Assembly: GCF_009928445.1 (NCBI RefSeq)
Contig: NZ_JAABNO010000028.1
Span: 1-64,000 of the forward strand
DNA from: Clostridium sp. C8-1-8
GTDB lineage: Bacteria; Bacillota; Clostridia; Clostridiales; Clostridiaceae
Length of the DNA: 64,000 bases
Direction of reading: 5' to 3'
The position numbers and the translations under genes are program-made. Under the pieces are notes generated by a model. It did no database searches and was not told the origin of the DNA. It saw only the letters and a program-made list of their open reading frames with translations. Shown in pieces: positions 1 through 8,694 of the stretch (the stretch's first letter is position 1; every line of letters starts with the position of its first letter).

Positions 1-64
1 AAGACTTAGACGGCTGATGGTACTGCATGGGCGACTGTGTGGGAGAGTAAGTGGTTGCCAGGTT
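1..64 (+). rRNA. 5S ribosomal RNA, 3' end (partial)
   Basis: The first ~64 bases read like the 3' portion of a clostridial 5S rRNA, including GGTACTGCATGGGCGAC and the terminal GTGGTTGCCAGG that closes helix I. The 5' half lies outside the window, so an rRNA operon must sit immediately to the left. The exact 3' end is estimated from the family. The tRNA genes follow within a few bases, as is common behind clostridial rRNA operons. Confidence 0.85.
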
Positions 65-69
65 AGTAA

Positions 70-146
70 GGATCTTTAGCTCAGTTGGTTAGAGCAACCG
101 GCTCATAACCGGTAGGTCCGGGGTTCGAGTCCCTGAAGGTCCACCA
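70..146 (+). tRNA. tRNA-Met (anticodon CAT)
   Basis: A complete 77-nt cloverleaf. The acceptor stem GGATCTT pairs with AAGGTCC, the anticodon stem ACCGG/CCGGT holds the loop CTCATAA (anticodon CAT), the T-arm contains GGTTCGAGTCC, and CCA is encoded. The anticodon stem lacks the three G-C pairs typical of initiator tRNA, so this is an elongator tRNA-Met. A lysidine-modified tRNA-Ile(CAU) is the alternative that sequence reading alone cannot exclude. Confidence 0.92.
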
Positions 147-151
147 TATTT

Positions 152-227
152 GGGGGTATAGCTCAGTTGGGAGAGCACCTGCCTTGCACGCAGGGGGTCA
201 AGAGTTCGAATCTCTTTATCTCCACCA
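152..227 (+). tRNA. tRNA-Ala (anticodon TGC)
   Basis: A 76-nt cloverleaf with acceptor GGGGGTA/TATCTCC. It carries the G3-U70 wobble pair that identifies alanine tRNA. The anticodon stem CCTGC/GCAGG holds the loop CTTGCAC (anticodon TGC), and CCA is encoded. It is five bases behind tRNA-Met and shares its terminator. Confidence 0.95.
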
Positions 228-232
228 AATTG

Positions 233-265
233 AACCATGAACATTTAGTTCATGGTTTTTTTGTT
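233..265 (+). terminator. Intrinsic terminator of the rRNA/tRNA unit
   Basis: A perfect 10-bp stem AACCATGAAC (233-242) / GTTCATGGTT (248-257) with a 5-nt loop is followed by a T-rich run. It ends the rRNA-tRNA transcript. Confidence 0.9.
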
Positions 266-585
266 TTGCCAAAATATTTCGCATGTAATATAACACTTTT
301 GACTTATTTAGACATTTTGTGAGAACTATATGGATTTACTTGAATATAATATTATGAAACATACAAAAAGTAGGCTTTGTTTAAGAATATTGTTGAAATT
401 AAGTTGTATGGTAAAATCATATTAATTATTTGCTTCAGTTCATAAAAGCATTTGATGACTGACGACTAAATTTCAATATGGTACTTTAGCAGAAAAAATA
501 AAATTGTTACCCTCCAGTATATATACATTAGTATTAAAAGCAAGGTCTTTAGTATAGGTACTTACAGAGACAGGAGGATAAAGTT
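266..585 (+). other. Intergenic region with a nested hairpin upstream of ytaF
   Basis: No gene is seen. TTGAAATT (394-401) and AATTTCAA (474-481) are inverted copies enclosing a second stem formed by TCAGTTCAT and ATGACTGA with one bulge. The 14-mer TGTTGAAATTAAGT at 392-405 recurs exactly at 19212-19225, also as the left arm of an inverted repeat. The element ends about 100 bases before ytaF and may be a leader hairpin; function unknown. No clear promoter hexamers were picked out. Confidence 0.35.
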
Positions 586-1131
586 ATGAGTTGGATCTAT
601 TTATTTGTGATAGCCTTTATTAACAGTATTGATAATATAGGAATAGGTGTTGCATATAGTGTAGGTAGAATAAAGATTGGTATTAAGAAAAATATAATTA
701 TATCATTTTTAGCCTTTTTTGTTTCCTATTTAGCTGCTTTTTTAGGAGATATACTATCTAGTTTTTTAAGTGATACTGTTTGTTCAATTGTAAGTATGGC
801 AATATTAATCTTTATGGGAATTAAGATGATATACAAATCATTCAAAGGTAAAGATAGCAGTGATATAGAAATTAATTCTATAAATTATAAGGAGGCAATA
901 TCAATTGGAATAGTGCTAGCACTTGATGATGTTGGCAGTTCTATAAGTTCAAGTTTGATAGGACATTCATCTTTTATGATTGCATTTCCATACTTCATAA
1001 TAAGTATGATTATCTTCATACTATCTGATTATGGAACAAAGTTTTTTAGTAAGCTTAAAATTGGTAGGAAGGCTACCATAGTATCTGGAGCGATAATGAT
1101 ATTAATGGGATTGCTTCAATTAATAGAATAA
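586..1131 (+). CDS. ytaF: YtaF-like sporulation membrane protein (MntP-type fold)
   Basis: A 181-aa polytopic membrane protein with about six hydrophobic segments arranged as two similar halves. The first half starts with FVIAFINSIDNIGIGVAYSV and the second with SIGIVLALDDVGSSISSSL, each carrying a conserved acidic residue in a membrane segment (D16 and D109-D110 region). This matches the YtaF family, related to MntP manganese exporters and named for its link to sporulation; its transported substrate is not established. The ATG has AGGAGG 7-12 bases upstream. It stands alone and is followed by a strong terminator. The family call is fairly secure, the biological role is inferred. Confidence 0.72.
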   Translation: MSWIYLFVIAFINSIDNIGIGVAYSVGRIKIGIKKNIIISFLAFFVSYLAAFLGDILSSFLSDTVCSIVSMAILIFMGIKMIYKSFKGKDSSDIEINSINYKEAISIGIVLALDDVGSSISSSLIGHSSFMIAFPYFIISMIIFILSDYGTKFFSKLKIGRKATIVSGAIMILMGLLQLIE

Positions 1132-1186
1132 ATTAATCATATCTAAATGTTTGGTTACGCATAGAATTACGAAATAGATATAGATA

Positions 1187-1222
1187 AAATAGCTAAAACC
1201 ATTGTTTTAGCTATTTTTGTTT
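1187..1222 (+). terminator. Terminator after ytaF
   Basis: A perfect 13-bp stem AAATAGCTAAAAC (1187-1199) / GTTTTAGCTATTT (1204-1216) with loop CATT is followed by TTGTTT. It is nearly symmetric. Confidence 0.85.
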
Positions 1223-1313
1223 AACTAATATTTTTGAGTTATATAGTCTTATAAAATGACTTATGGATTTAATATCAAAACATGTACATTATTGTAATAA
1301 TTATGATAACATT

Positions 1314-1335
1314 TTCTATAGGCAAGCCTATAGAA
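1314..1335. promoter_or_regulatory. 22-bp palindrome upstream of the NAGPA-domain gene
   Basis: TTCTATAGGC and GCCTATAGAA are perfect inverted copies separated by AA, 49 bases before the next start codon. The length and symmetry suit a dimeric repressor site; it could also be an mRNA hairpin in the 5' leader. No downstream T-run is present, so it is not a terminator. Confidence 0.4.
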
Positions 1336-1383
1336 TATATATATAATATTTAAAGAAAGGTAATTAAGAGGAATTACGATAGT

Positions 1384-2388
1384 ATGAAGAATAATAAAAT
1401 AAAGAAGATATTTATTGGATTTTGCATTTTTTTTATATGTAATAGTATAGTAGGTATTATTTATTCAGTACCTATGGTGTATTATGGACCTTTTGGTAAT
1501 ATTAGAGACATGTTAGTAACTTCTGCAATGAGAACACTTAGTCATCAATATATAGCTACATGGTTCTTAAGTAAAGATGAAATAGATAAAATAATCAATA
1601 AGAGTAAAATAGATAATAGTGAAAAGTCTGAGATTGCAGATATATCTATAGCTGTATCTGCACAAACAGATTCTGTTGTAAATACTGATGAAACCAAGTC
1701 AAGAACAGAAGGTGTTGAGGTTGTAAATATAGATGAGAGCAGATATAAGGGATATTTGTTAATTGTTAAAGATCCTAATCGCATAGAACTTGGGGTTACT
1801 AGTAATTTAAATAAGTTTGGTTTAAAGTTGGATGATATGGCTAAAGAGAATGGTGCGATAGGTGGTATAAATGCTGGAGGCTTCGAAGATAAAGATGGAC
1901 AAGGAAATGGGGGGACTCCTACTAGCATAGTTGTAAAGGATGGAAATATATTATTTAAAACTCAGAGTGATAGCTATTCAATTGTTGGATTTAATAAGCA
2001 AGGAGTTTTGGTTATAGGAAATTACTCCTTAGAGGAAATAAGTAAGTTAAATTTAAAGGCGGCAGTTTCTTTTGAACCATTCTTGATAGTAAATGGTAAA
2101 ACCACAATAAAATCTGGTAATGGTGGTTGGGGGATGTCTCCTAGAACTGTTATTGGTCAAAGAAAAGATGGTACAGTATTAATGCTTGTAACAGAAGGTA
2201 GGAAATTGACTGAACCTGGAGCTACATTAAAGGATGTACAAGATATTATGCTTAAGTATCAAGCTTACAATGCTGCTAATTTAGATGGAGGATCTTCATC
2301 TACCATATATTGGGATGGTAAAATTTTAAATGATCCTTCAAGTTCTGATGGTGTTAGATTTATACCTACTGCATTCTTAATTAAGTAG
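1384..2388 (+). CDS. Exported phosphodiester glycosidase (NAGPA-domain) protein
   Basis: A 334-aa protein with an N-terminal membrane anchor or uncleaved signal (residues ~8-28) and an extracytoplasmic C-terminal NAGPA domain (phosphodiester glycosidase, formerly DUF2233) from about residue 125. Family hallmarks visible are GGINAGGFED, the central SPRTVIGQ block and the C-terminal NLDGGSSSTIYWDG. Family members hydrolyse phosphodiester-linked sugars or act in exopolysaccharide/cell-wall glycan turnover; the substrate here is unknown. Residues ~60-125 form a polar linker. AAGAGG precedes the ATG. The next gene starts 18 bases after the stop, so the two are likely co-transcribed. Confidence 0.8.
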   Translation: MKNNKIKKIFIGFCIFFICNSIVGIIYSVPMVYYGPFGNIRDMLVTSAMRTLSHQYIATWFLSKDEIDKIINKSKIDNSEKSEIADISIAVSAQTDSVVNTDETKSRTEGVEVVNIDESRYKGYLLIVKDPNRIELGVTSNLNKFGLKLDDMAKENGAIGGINAGGFEDKDGQGNGGTPTSIVVKDGNILFKTQSDSYSIVGFNKQGVLVIGNYSLEEISKLNLKAAVSFEPFLIVNGKTTIKSGNGGWGMSPRTVIGQRKDGTVLMLVTEGRKLTEPGATLKDVQDIMLKYQAYNAANLDGGSSSTIYWDGKILNDPSSSDGVRFIPTAFLIK

Positions 2389-2406
2389 AAAGAGGTAAAT
2401 AAATTA

Positions 2407-3426
2407 ATGAAAAAAAGAGTTATTACAATTTCAGTTTACGTACTGATAGCTATAATTTTACAAACATCTATATTGGCATTTATAAATTATAGATATCTGG
2501 CTGGATTCAGCGATGAGGATAAAACTGTTCAGGCTAAGAAGGTAGAGATTCCAGTAAAACCTGTGGAAAAGAAGAACATAATTGAAGAAAAAGCAGAAGA
2601 TATTAAAGCTTCGGATAGTAATAAATATGTTTCATATATAAAAGATAATCAATTAAAGTATATTGATTTAGAAAAGAAGGAGCTAAAGGTAGTATCTGAT
2701 TCAAAGCCTACTATCTATAAATGGCTATACGATGATAAAATATTATTTATAAATAATACAGCTCAAACGTCTAATTATGATATATACATATATGATTTAG
2801 CGACAGGAGAAAAGAAGTTAGTAACAACTTTAAAATTAAAAAACGAAAGTGAGAAAATTGATAGTATAGTCAACTCCACTTTTAAGAATTTAGTTTTTAT
2901 TCATGTTAAAAGTTCTGGTAAGAGTGAAATACTAAAGCTAAATGTAGCACAAGGTATATTGGAGGATGTAAATATTCAATGTAAGAGTATAGAAAGCTTA
3001 TCTGTAATACCTCATGAGGACAAGCTTATGTACAAAGGTGAAAATGTAAGTAGACTTTATATAAGCTATATAAATAAAAGCATACTATTTAGAGATAATG
3101 GGCAGCAAGTGTTATTAGGGGTTGATGATTCTGATAAGGTATTTGTAGGAATACAGCAAGGTGAGTTCATAAAAAGTGTATATTATGGGCTTATAAATGA
3201 GGGAATAGATACTTGGACAAAAGTACAAATTAAAAGCGATGTGAAGAAGGATGATATTATTATAACTAGAGATGGAAAGATACTTGAGAATAATAAAGCA
3301 GATAAAGTTATTAAATCTGTTGTAGGAGATAAGGAGATTAGATACAAAGGAGCTTATTTATCTATGAATAAGTCTGATGTTTTATCTATTCTTGATAATG
3401 AAGTTATTATTAATAGTATTCCATAA
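2407..3426 (+). CDS. Membrane-anchored protein of unknown function, beta-propeller-like
   Basis: A 339-aa protein with one N-terminal transmembrane segment (residues ~7-28), a short Lys/Glu/Pro-rich linker (~40-65) and a large extracellular part. The latter contains repeats of beta-strand character, such as YIDLEKKELKVVSD and YDIYIYDLATGEKKLV, resembling TolB/WD-like propeller blades. No catalytic motif is recognised. It follows the NAGPA-domain gene by 18 bases with a RBS (AAAGAGG) in the gap, so the pair probably forms a cell-envelope unit. Function is not assigned. Confidence 0.65.
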   Translation: MKKRVITISVYVLIAIILQTSILAFINYRYLAGFSDEDKTVQAKKVEIPVKPVEKKNIIEEKAEDIKASDSNKYVSYIKDNQLKYIDLEKKELKVVSDSKPTIYKWLYDDKILFINNTAQTSNYDIYIYDLATGEKKLVTTLKLKNESEKIDSIVNSTFKNLVFIHVKSSGKSEILKLNVAQGILEDVNIQCKSIESLSVIPHEDKLMYKGENVSRLYISYINKSILFRDNGQQVLLGVDDSDKVFVGIQQGEFIKSVYYGLINEGIDTWTKVQIKSDVKKDDIIITRDGKILENNKADKVIKSVVGDKEIRYKGAYLSMNKSDVLSILDNEVIINSIP

Positions 3427-3542
3427 GGTTATGCTGAGATATATAAGAAGTAAGTAATAAAGATTGCGTACTTCTCCATTCATTAAATATATAAATTTAA
3501 GGACATAAAACCCGTATAGCACAATAATAAAAAAATAAGTGT

Positions 3543-3632
3543 CTACTATGAAGGCTATAGTAGTTCTTTATTAAGATAAAAGTCATGCATAAAAAGTAGG
3601 ATATTCTCTTTTTTGCATGACTTTTATTTTTA
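3543..3632 (+). terminator. Two consecutive terminator-like hairpins
   Basis: The first hairpin is CTACTAT (3543-3549)/ATAGTAG (3557-3563) followed by TTCTTTATT. The second is a perfect 13-bp stem TAAAAGTCATGCA (3577-3589)/TGCATGACTTTTA (3614-3626) followed by TTTTTAT. Together they separate the upstream envelope pair from the marR operon. Confidence 0.7.
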
Positions 3633-3753
3633 TAAATATATAGATACTTGAATTGTAATAGGGCATAGCTATTTTATCATCAGAAAGTTATTTTAATATA
3701 TAAAAAAATTAAAGAAGATAATAAGTGAAAAGGTTATCTTTGTAAAAAACATA

Positions 3754-3846
3754 TTGACTCTTAAATATAACAGGAGTAGAATATATTTTGCATAAGAAAT
3801 GTTTCGATGCGAAATATTTCTATAAAAAACATTTGTATGCGAAATT
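3754..3846 (+). promoter_or_regulatory. marR promoter with four tandem 15-bp operator units
   Basis: A near-consensus sigma-A promoter is seen: TTGACT (3754-3759), a 17-base spacer and TAGAAT (3777-3782). Directly downstream lie four head-to-tail 15-bp units starting at 3787, 3802, 3817 and 3832: TTTGCATAAGAAAT, TTTCGATGCGAAAT, TTTCTATAAAAAAC and TTTGTATGCGAAAT. The second is itself an inverted repeat (TTTCG-ATG-CGAAA). The block covers the expected transcription start, the classical position for autorepression by the MarR protein encoded next. Binding is inferred. Confidence 0.65.
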
Positions 3847-3867
3847 TATATAGAAGGTGATAATTTA

Positions 3868-4305
3868 ATGGAAGAAACGAATAGTGGAGTAATCGTAATT
3901 AGGAAGCTTAAAGATATTGGAAAGTTAATGAAAAAGAATACCGGCAATAATTTTGAAGCAATGGGGCTTACGCATTCTCAAGGAATGCTTATTGGCGTTT
4001 TGTGCCATTCTGGCGAGATGAAGGTAAGTGATTTAAGCGAAAAATTAGGGCTATCTAATAGCACGGTTTCTGGAATAATAGATAGATTAGAGAAGCAAGG
4101 ATTGGTAGAAAGAAAAAGAAGCAAGGATGATAAAAGAATTGTTAATGTAGCTGTTACAGAAGAGTTCTTAAAAAACTTTAGAGACAATTTTGAGCAACTG
4201 GAAAGAAGATTCGAACAGATGGTGAGTGATGCTACTGAAGAAGAAATTAATACTATATTAAAGGGATTAGAGACTCTGATTAAAGTGATGAAATATAATC
4301 CATAA
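3868..4305 (+). CDS. MarR family transcriptional regulator
   Basis: A 145-aa winged-helix repressor of usual MarR length. The DNA-binding core is visible at residues ~50-95: MKVSDLSEKLGLSNSTVSGIID holds the recognition helix and ERKRSKDDKRIVNVAVT forms the wing. Flanking N- and C-terminal helices would make the dimer interface. The ATG follows AGAAGGTGA at good spacing. It lies upstream of, and on the same strand as, an ABC exporter pair (126 bases apart), the common arrangement in which a ligand-responsive MarR protein represses itself and the pump. The tandem operator just upstream supports this. The ligand is unknown. Confidence 0.88.
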   Translation: MEETNSGVIVIRKLKDIGKLMKKNTGNNFEAMGLTHSQGMLIGVLCHSGEMKVSDLSEKLGLSNSTVSGIIDRLEKQGLVERKRSKDDKRIVNVAVTEEFLKNFRDNFEQLERRFEQMVSDATEEEINTILKGLETLIKVMKYNP

Positions 4306-4431
4306 TAACTAATAAGGACTTGTATCGCTAAGCTATAAATATTTAGCTAGTTGGAGAAAATAAATTTTATTAAATATAAATTACATATAAAAAATAATTT
4401 ACTATATTACGGAGAAGGAGTGAATGCTTAG

Positions 4432-6657
4432 ATGGTTAAATTAGCTAAATATGCAAAGCCATTTATTTTACCATTAATAGTTGCAATAGCATTATTATTT
4501 GTACAGGCAATGACTGATTTGGCTCTGCCAGATTATATGTCAAATATCGTAAACAAAGGTATACAACAGAATGGTATTGAAAATGCGGTGCCAAATGCAA
4601 TAACACAAAGTAAGATGAACAAGTTAACGTTGTTCATGAATGAAAATGATAAGAAAGAGGTAATGGATAACTACACTTTGATTAATAAGGATAGCTCAGA
4701 TTATGATAAGTATGCTAAAGACTATCCTAAATTAGAAAAGGAATCAATATATGTATTAAAAGATATCAATAAGTCAGAGATTGAAGATTTGAATCCTATA
4801 CTAGGTAAGGCATTTCTAACTGTTTCTGGTATAGATAAGATGAAGAGTGAAGCAAAGAATGGAAAAGTAAACTTTAATGGTCAAGAGATTCCTGCAAACA
4901 CTGATCTTTTTGCTTTACTTGGAAAGCTTCCAGAAGAGCAACGTACCAAAGTAAGTGAGCAGGCAAACAAAAAGTTTGAAGAATTAGGCGATAATATGAT
5001 TGTTCAGGCGGCTGTAGCTCCTATAAAGGATGAATATAAAGCATTAGGGGTAAATACTGATAAACTTCAAAGTAGCTATATAAAAAGAACTGGCGTCACA
5101 ATGTTAGGAATCTCCCTGATTGGAGCAGTTTGTACTATTCTTGTTGGCTTTTTAGGAGCAAGGATCGCAGCAGGCCTTTCAAGAAATTTACGTAGAGATG
5201 TATTTACCAAGGTTGAAAGTTTCTCTAATACAGAGTTTGATAAGTTCTCAACAGCTTCACTTATAACAAGAACTACTAATGATATTACACAGATACAAAT
5301 GGTTATAAACATGAGTGTGAGAATGGTATTTTATGCTCCAATAATGGGTGTAGGTGGTATACTTAGGGCATTGCAAAAGAGCCATTCGATGTCATGGATT
5401 ATAGCTGTAGCCGTTATAGCTTTATTAGGTTTAATCCTTATTGTATTTTCTATAGCATTGCCAAAGTTTAAAGCAATACAAAAACTAATAGATAGACTTA
5501 ATCTAGTTACAAGAGAAAATCTTTCAGGAATGATGGTAATAAGGGCATTCAGTACTCAAAGATTTGAAGAACAACGTTTTGACAAAGCTAATAAGGATTT
5601 AACTGGAACAAACCTTTTTGTAAATCGTGTTATGGTATCTATGATGCCTATAATGATGCTTATTATGAATGGTATAACTTTATTAATTGTATGGGTTGGA
5701 GCACATCAAGTAGCTGAGTCGTCAATGCAGGTTGGTGATATGATGGCCTTTATGCAATATGCTATGCAAATAATATTTTCATTCTTGATGTTATCCATGA
5801 TGTTCATATTGATACCAAGAGCATCAGTTGCGGCTGATCGTGTAGCTGAGGTCTTAACAGTTCAACCTGTAATAGTTGATAAAAAGGATTCTAAGCATTT
5901 TGAAGAACAGATTCAAGGAACTATTGAATTCAAAAATGTATCCTTTAGATATCCTGGTGCAGAAGAAGACGTAATTAAAAATTTAAACTTTAAAGCACTA
6001 CCTGGACAAACAACAGCAATAATAGGTTCCACTGGTGCAGGTAAAACAACGCTTATTAATCTTGTTCCACGTTTTTATGATGTTACTGATGGTCAAATAC
6101 TTATAGATGGAGTAGACATAAGAGAAGTTCCTCAAAAAGAGCTTCGTGATAAAATTGGATATGTACCTCAAAAAGGTGCACTATTTAGTGGTACTATAGA
6201 ATCAAATTTAAAGTATGCCGATGAAAACTCATCAGAAGAAAATATAAGAAGAGCTGCAGAAATTGCTCAAGCATTTGAGTTTATAGATGATAAGCCAGAG
6301 GGATTTGAAACTCCTATATCTCAAGGTGGTACAAATGTATCTGGTGGACAGAAACAGAGACTTTCTATTGCAAGAGCACTTGTTAAAAGACCAGAAATTT
6401 ATATATTTGATGATAGCTTCTCAGCACTTGATTTCAAGACAGATTCAGCTCTTAGAAGAGCGCTTAAGAAGAATACTGGTTCAAGTACAGTACTATTGGT
6501 GGCACAACGTATATCAACTATCATGAATGCTGAACAAATAATAGTTCTTGATGAAGGGAAGATTGTTGGAGTTGGTACGCATAAAGAACTTATAAAGAGT
6601 TGTGAGACCTACCAAGAAATAGCTTCATCACAGCTTTCAAAGGAGGAATTAGCATGA
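4432..6657 (+). CDS. Heterodimeric ABC exporter subunit 1 (degenerate ATP site, large external insertion)
   Basis: A 741-aa ABC half-transporter: TM1 at ~10-30, an unusually large hydrophilic insertion (~40-215) between TM1 and TM2, the remaining TM helices to ~470, and a nucleotide-binding domain from ~499. Walker A is GSTGAGKTT (~532), the signature VSGGQKQR (~635), and Walker B IYIFDDSFSALD (~655). The usual catalytic Glu after Walker B is Asp, so its own ATP site should be hydrolysis-poor, as in BmrCD or TM287/288-type heterodimers. The insertion would face outward. The stop overlaps the start of the partner gene (ATGA). Likely exports drugs, peptides or lipids; substrate unknown. Confidence 0.88.
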   Translation: MVKLAKYAKPFILPLIVAIALLFVQAMTDLALPDYMSNIVNKGIQQNGIENAVPNAITQSKMNKLTLFMNENDKKEVMDNYTLINKDSSDYDKYAKDYPKLEKESIYVLKDINKSEIEDLNPILGKAFLTVSGIDKMKSEAKNGKVNFNGQEIPANTDLFALLGKLPEEQRTKVSEQANKKFEELGDNMIVQAAVAPIKDEYKALGVNTDKLQSSYIKRTGVTMLGISLIGAVCTILVGFLGARIAAGLSRNLRRDVFTKVESFSNTEFDKFSTASLITRTTNDITQIQMVINMSVRMVFYAPIMGVGGILRALQKSHSMSWIIAVAVIALLGLILIVFSIALPKFKAIQKLIDRLNLVTRENLSGMMVIRAFSTQRFEEQRFDKANKDLTGTNLFVNRVMVSMMPIMMLIMNGITLLIVWVGAHQVAESSMQVGDMMAFMQYAMQIIFSFLMLSMMFILIPRASVAADRVAEVLTVQPVIVDKKDSKHFEEQIQGTIEFKNVSFRYPGAEEDVIKNLNFKALPGQTTAIIGSTGAGKTTLINLVPRFYDVTDGQILIDGVDIREVPQKELRDKIGYVPQKGALFSGTIESNLKYADENSSEENIRRAAEIAQAFEFIDDKPEGFETPISQGGTNVSGGQKQRLSIARALVKRPEIYIFDDSFSALDFKTDSALRRALKKNTGSSTVLLVAQRISTIMNAEQIIVLDEGKIVGVGTHKELIKSCETYQEIASSQLSKEELA

Positions 6658-8513
6658 GTGAGCATAATAAAAGACCAAGTGGAAATAAAAGAGGTCCTGG
6701 AGGTCCAGGTGGTCCAATGATGCATGGTGGAGAGAAGGCACGTGATTTTAAGGGAACAATGGGAAAGCTAGTTAAGTATTTAAGTGAGTTTAAGTTATCA
6801 ATACTGATTGTAATGATATTTGCAATAGCTAGCACTATATTTACTATAGTTGGTCCTAAGATATTGGGTAAAGCAACAACAAAGCTATTTGAGGGAATCA
6901 TGGCTAAGATGACAGGTTCCGGAAGTGTAGATTTTAATTATATTGGCAATATTATAATTACCCTTGCAGCACTGTATGTTATAAGTGCGTTATTTAGTTA
7001 TATACAAGGATGGGTAATGTCTGGGGTTACTATGAAGGTGACATACAGATTAAGAAGAGATATTTCTGAAAAAATCAATCGCATACCTTTGAAGTATTTT
7101 GATGGTACTAACCATGGGGAAGTTTTATCTCGTGTTACTAATGATGTCGATACTATAAGTCAGACATTAAATCAGAGTTTGACGCAAATAATTACATCTG
7201 TAACTAGCGTAATTGGTGTGCTAGCAATGATGTTTAGTATAAATTGGCTTATGACCCTTGTAGCATTATGTATAATACCAGTATCTATGATATTTATAAT
7301 GATAATAGTTAAAAACTCTCAAAAGTATTTTAAAGAGCAACAAGACTATTTAGGTCATGTTAATGGACATATAGAAGAGATGTATGGTGGCCATTTGGTT
7401 ATGAAAGCTTTTAATGGTGAGGATAGAAGTGTAGAAAAGTTCCAAGGATTAAATGATACACTCTACAAATCTGCCTGGAAGTCACAATTTTTATCAGGAC
7501 TTATGATGCCTATAATGGGATTTGTAGGTAACCTGGGGTATGTTGCAATTTCAATATTAGGTGGATATCTTGCTGCTAAGAAGACAATATCTGTTGGAGA
7601 TATTCAAGCTTTTATCCAATATGTTCGTTCATTTACTCAACCTATAACTCAGCTTGCTAATATTTCCAATATACTTCAACAGACCGCGGCTTCTTCAGAA
7701 AGAGTTTTTGAGTTCTTAGAAGTTGAAGAAGAGGTAGCAGAAGTAGAAAATCCAGTTAAACTTGAAAAGGTTAATGGAAGAGTTGATTTTAATCATGTTC
7801 ACTTTGGATACAATGCAGATAAGACTATAATTAATGACTTCTCAGCTTCAGTAAAACCTGGTCAAAAAGTTGCTATAGTTGGACCAACAGGTGCAGGTAA
7901 AACTACTATGATTAAGCTTCTTATGAGATTTTATGATGTTAATGAAGGAGCAATATTAGTTGATGGTCATGATATAAGGAACTTTACTCGTGGTGATCTA
8001 AGAGGCATGTTTGGTATGGTTCTACAAGATACTTGGCTTTACAATACATCTATAATGGAAAATATAAGATATGGAAGATTAGATGCTACTGATGAAGAAG
8101 TTATAGCTGCAGCAAAAGCTGCCCATGTAGATAGCTTCGTTCACACATTGCCTGATGGATATAATATGGTACTAAATGAAGAAGCCTCTAATATATCTCA
8201 AGGTCAGAAACAGCTTCTTACTATTGCTAGAGCAATACTTGCTGATCCTAGCATATTAATACTAGATGAAGCAACAAGTTCTGTAGATACCCGTACAGAA
8301 GTGCAAATTCAAAAAGCTATGAATAACCTTATGAAGAATAGAACCAGTTTCATAATAGCTCATCGTTTATCAACAATTCGTGATGCTGATTTAATTTTAG
8401 TCATGAATCATGGGGATATAGTTGAGCAAGGTAGTCATGAACAACTTCTTGCAAAGGGCGGTTTCTACGCTAATCTTTATAATAGCCAATTTGAAAGTCA
8501 GCAGATTAGCTAA
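6654..8513 (+). CDS. Heterodimeric ABC exporter subunit 2
   Basis: A 619-aa ABC half-transporter, six TM helices then a nucleotide-binding domain. It opens with a Gly/Pro-rich cytosolic tail (GPGGPGGPMMHGG, residues ~13-25). Walker A is GPTGAGKTT (~408) and Walker B ILILDEATSSVD keeps the catalytic Glu (~535). Its signature is altered to ISQGQKQ (~512), so the two proteins form one competent and one degenerate ATP site in complementary fashion. Translation is coupled: the ATG at 6654 overlaps the upstream stop and has AAAGGAGG 7 bases before it. Co-transcribed with subunit 1 and probably controlled by the upstream MarR. Confidence 0.9.
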   Translation: MSEHNKRPSGNKRGPGGPGGPMMHGGEKARDFKGTMGKLVKYLSEFKLSILIVMIFAIASTIFTIVGPKILGKATTKLFEGIMAKMTGSGSVDFNYIGNIIITLAALYVISALFSYIQGWVMSGVTMKVTYRLRRDISEKINRIPLKYFDGTNHGEVLSRVTNDVDTISQTLNQSLTQIITSVTSVIGVLAMMFSINWLMTLVALCIIPVSMIFIMIIVKNSQKYFKEQQDYLGHVNGHIEEMYGGHLVMKAFNGEDRSVEKFQGLNDTLYKSAWKSQFLSGLMMPIMGFVGNLGYVAISILGGYLAAKKTISVGDIQAFIQYVRSFTQPITQLANISNILQQTAASSERVFEFLEVEEEVAEVENPVKLEKVNGRVDFNHVHFGYNADKTIINDFSASVKPGQKVAIVGPTGAGKTTMIKLLMRFYDVNEGAILVDGHDIRNFTRGDLRGMFGMVLQDTWLYNTSIMENIRYGRLDATDEEVIAAAKAAHVDSFVHTLPDGYNMVLNEEASNISQGQKQLLTIARAILADPSILILDEATSSVDTRTEVQIQKAMNNLMKNRTSFIIAHRLSTIRDADLILVMNHGDIVEQGSHEQLLAKGGFYANLYNSQFESQQIS

Positions 8514-8640
8514 TATAAAAATAAAACTTAATTCTTCAGCTGGAATATGTACACATGAATTATGATATTAGGTATATAAAAAAAGTAACTATTTTTGCTG
8601 CTAAGTTTTTCACATATTAATTTAAAAAATCAGATACACA

Positions 8641-8684
8641 AAAAGATTCACTGAAGAATTTAGCTCCAGTGAATCTTTTTTCTA
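8641..8684 (+). terminator. Terminator after the ABC exporter operon
   Basis: A 13-bp perfect stem AAAAGATTCACTG (8641-8653)/CAGTGAATCTTTT (8667-8679) is followed by T's. It also faces the convergent minus-strand gene ending at 8695. It contains TCACTGAAGAA, which recurs in two other terminators of this window (20827, 53167). Confidence 0.85.
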
Positions 8685-8694
8685 TTAATACTAA

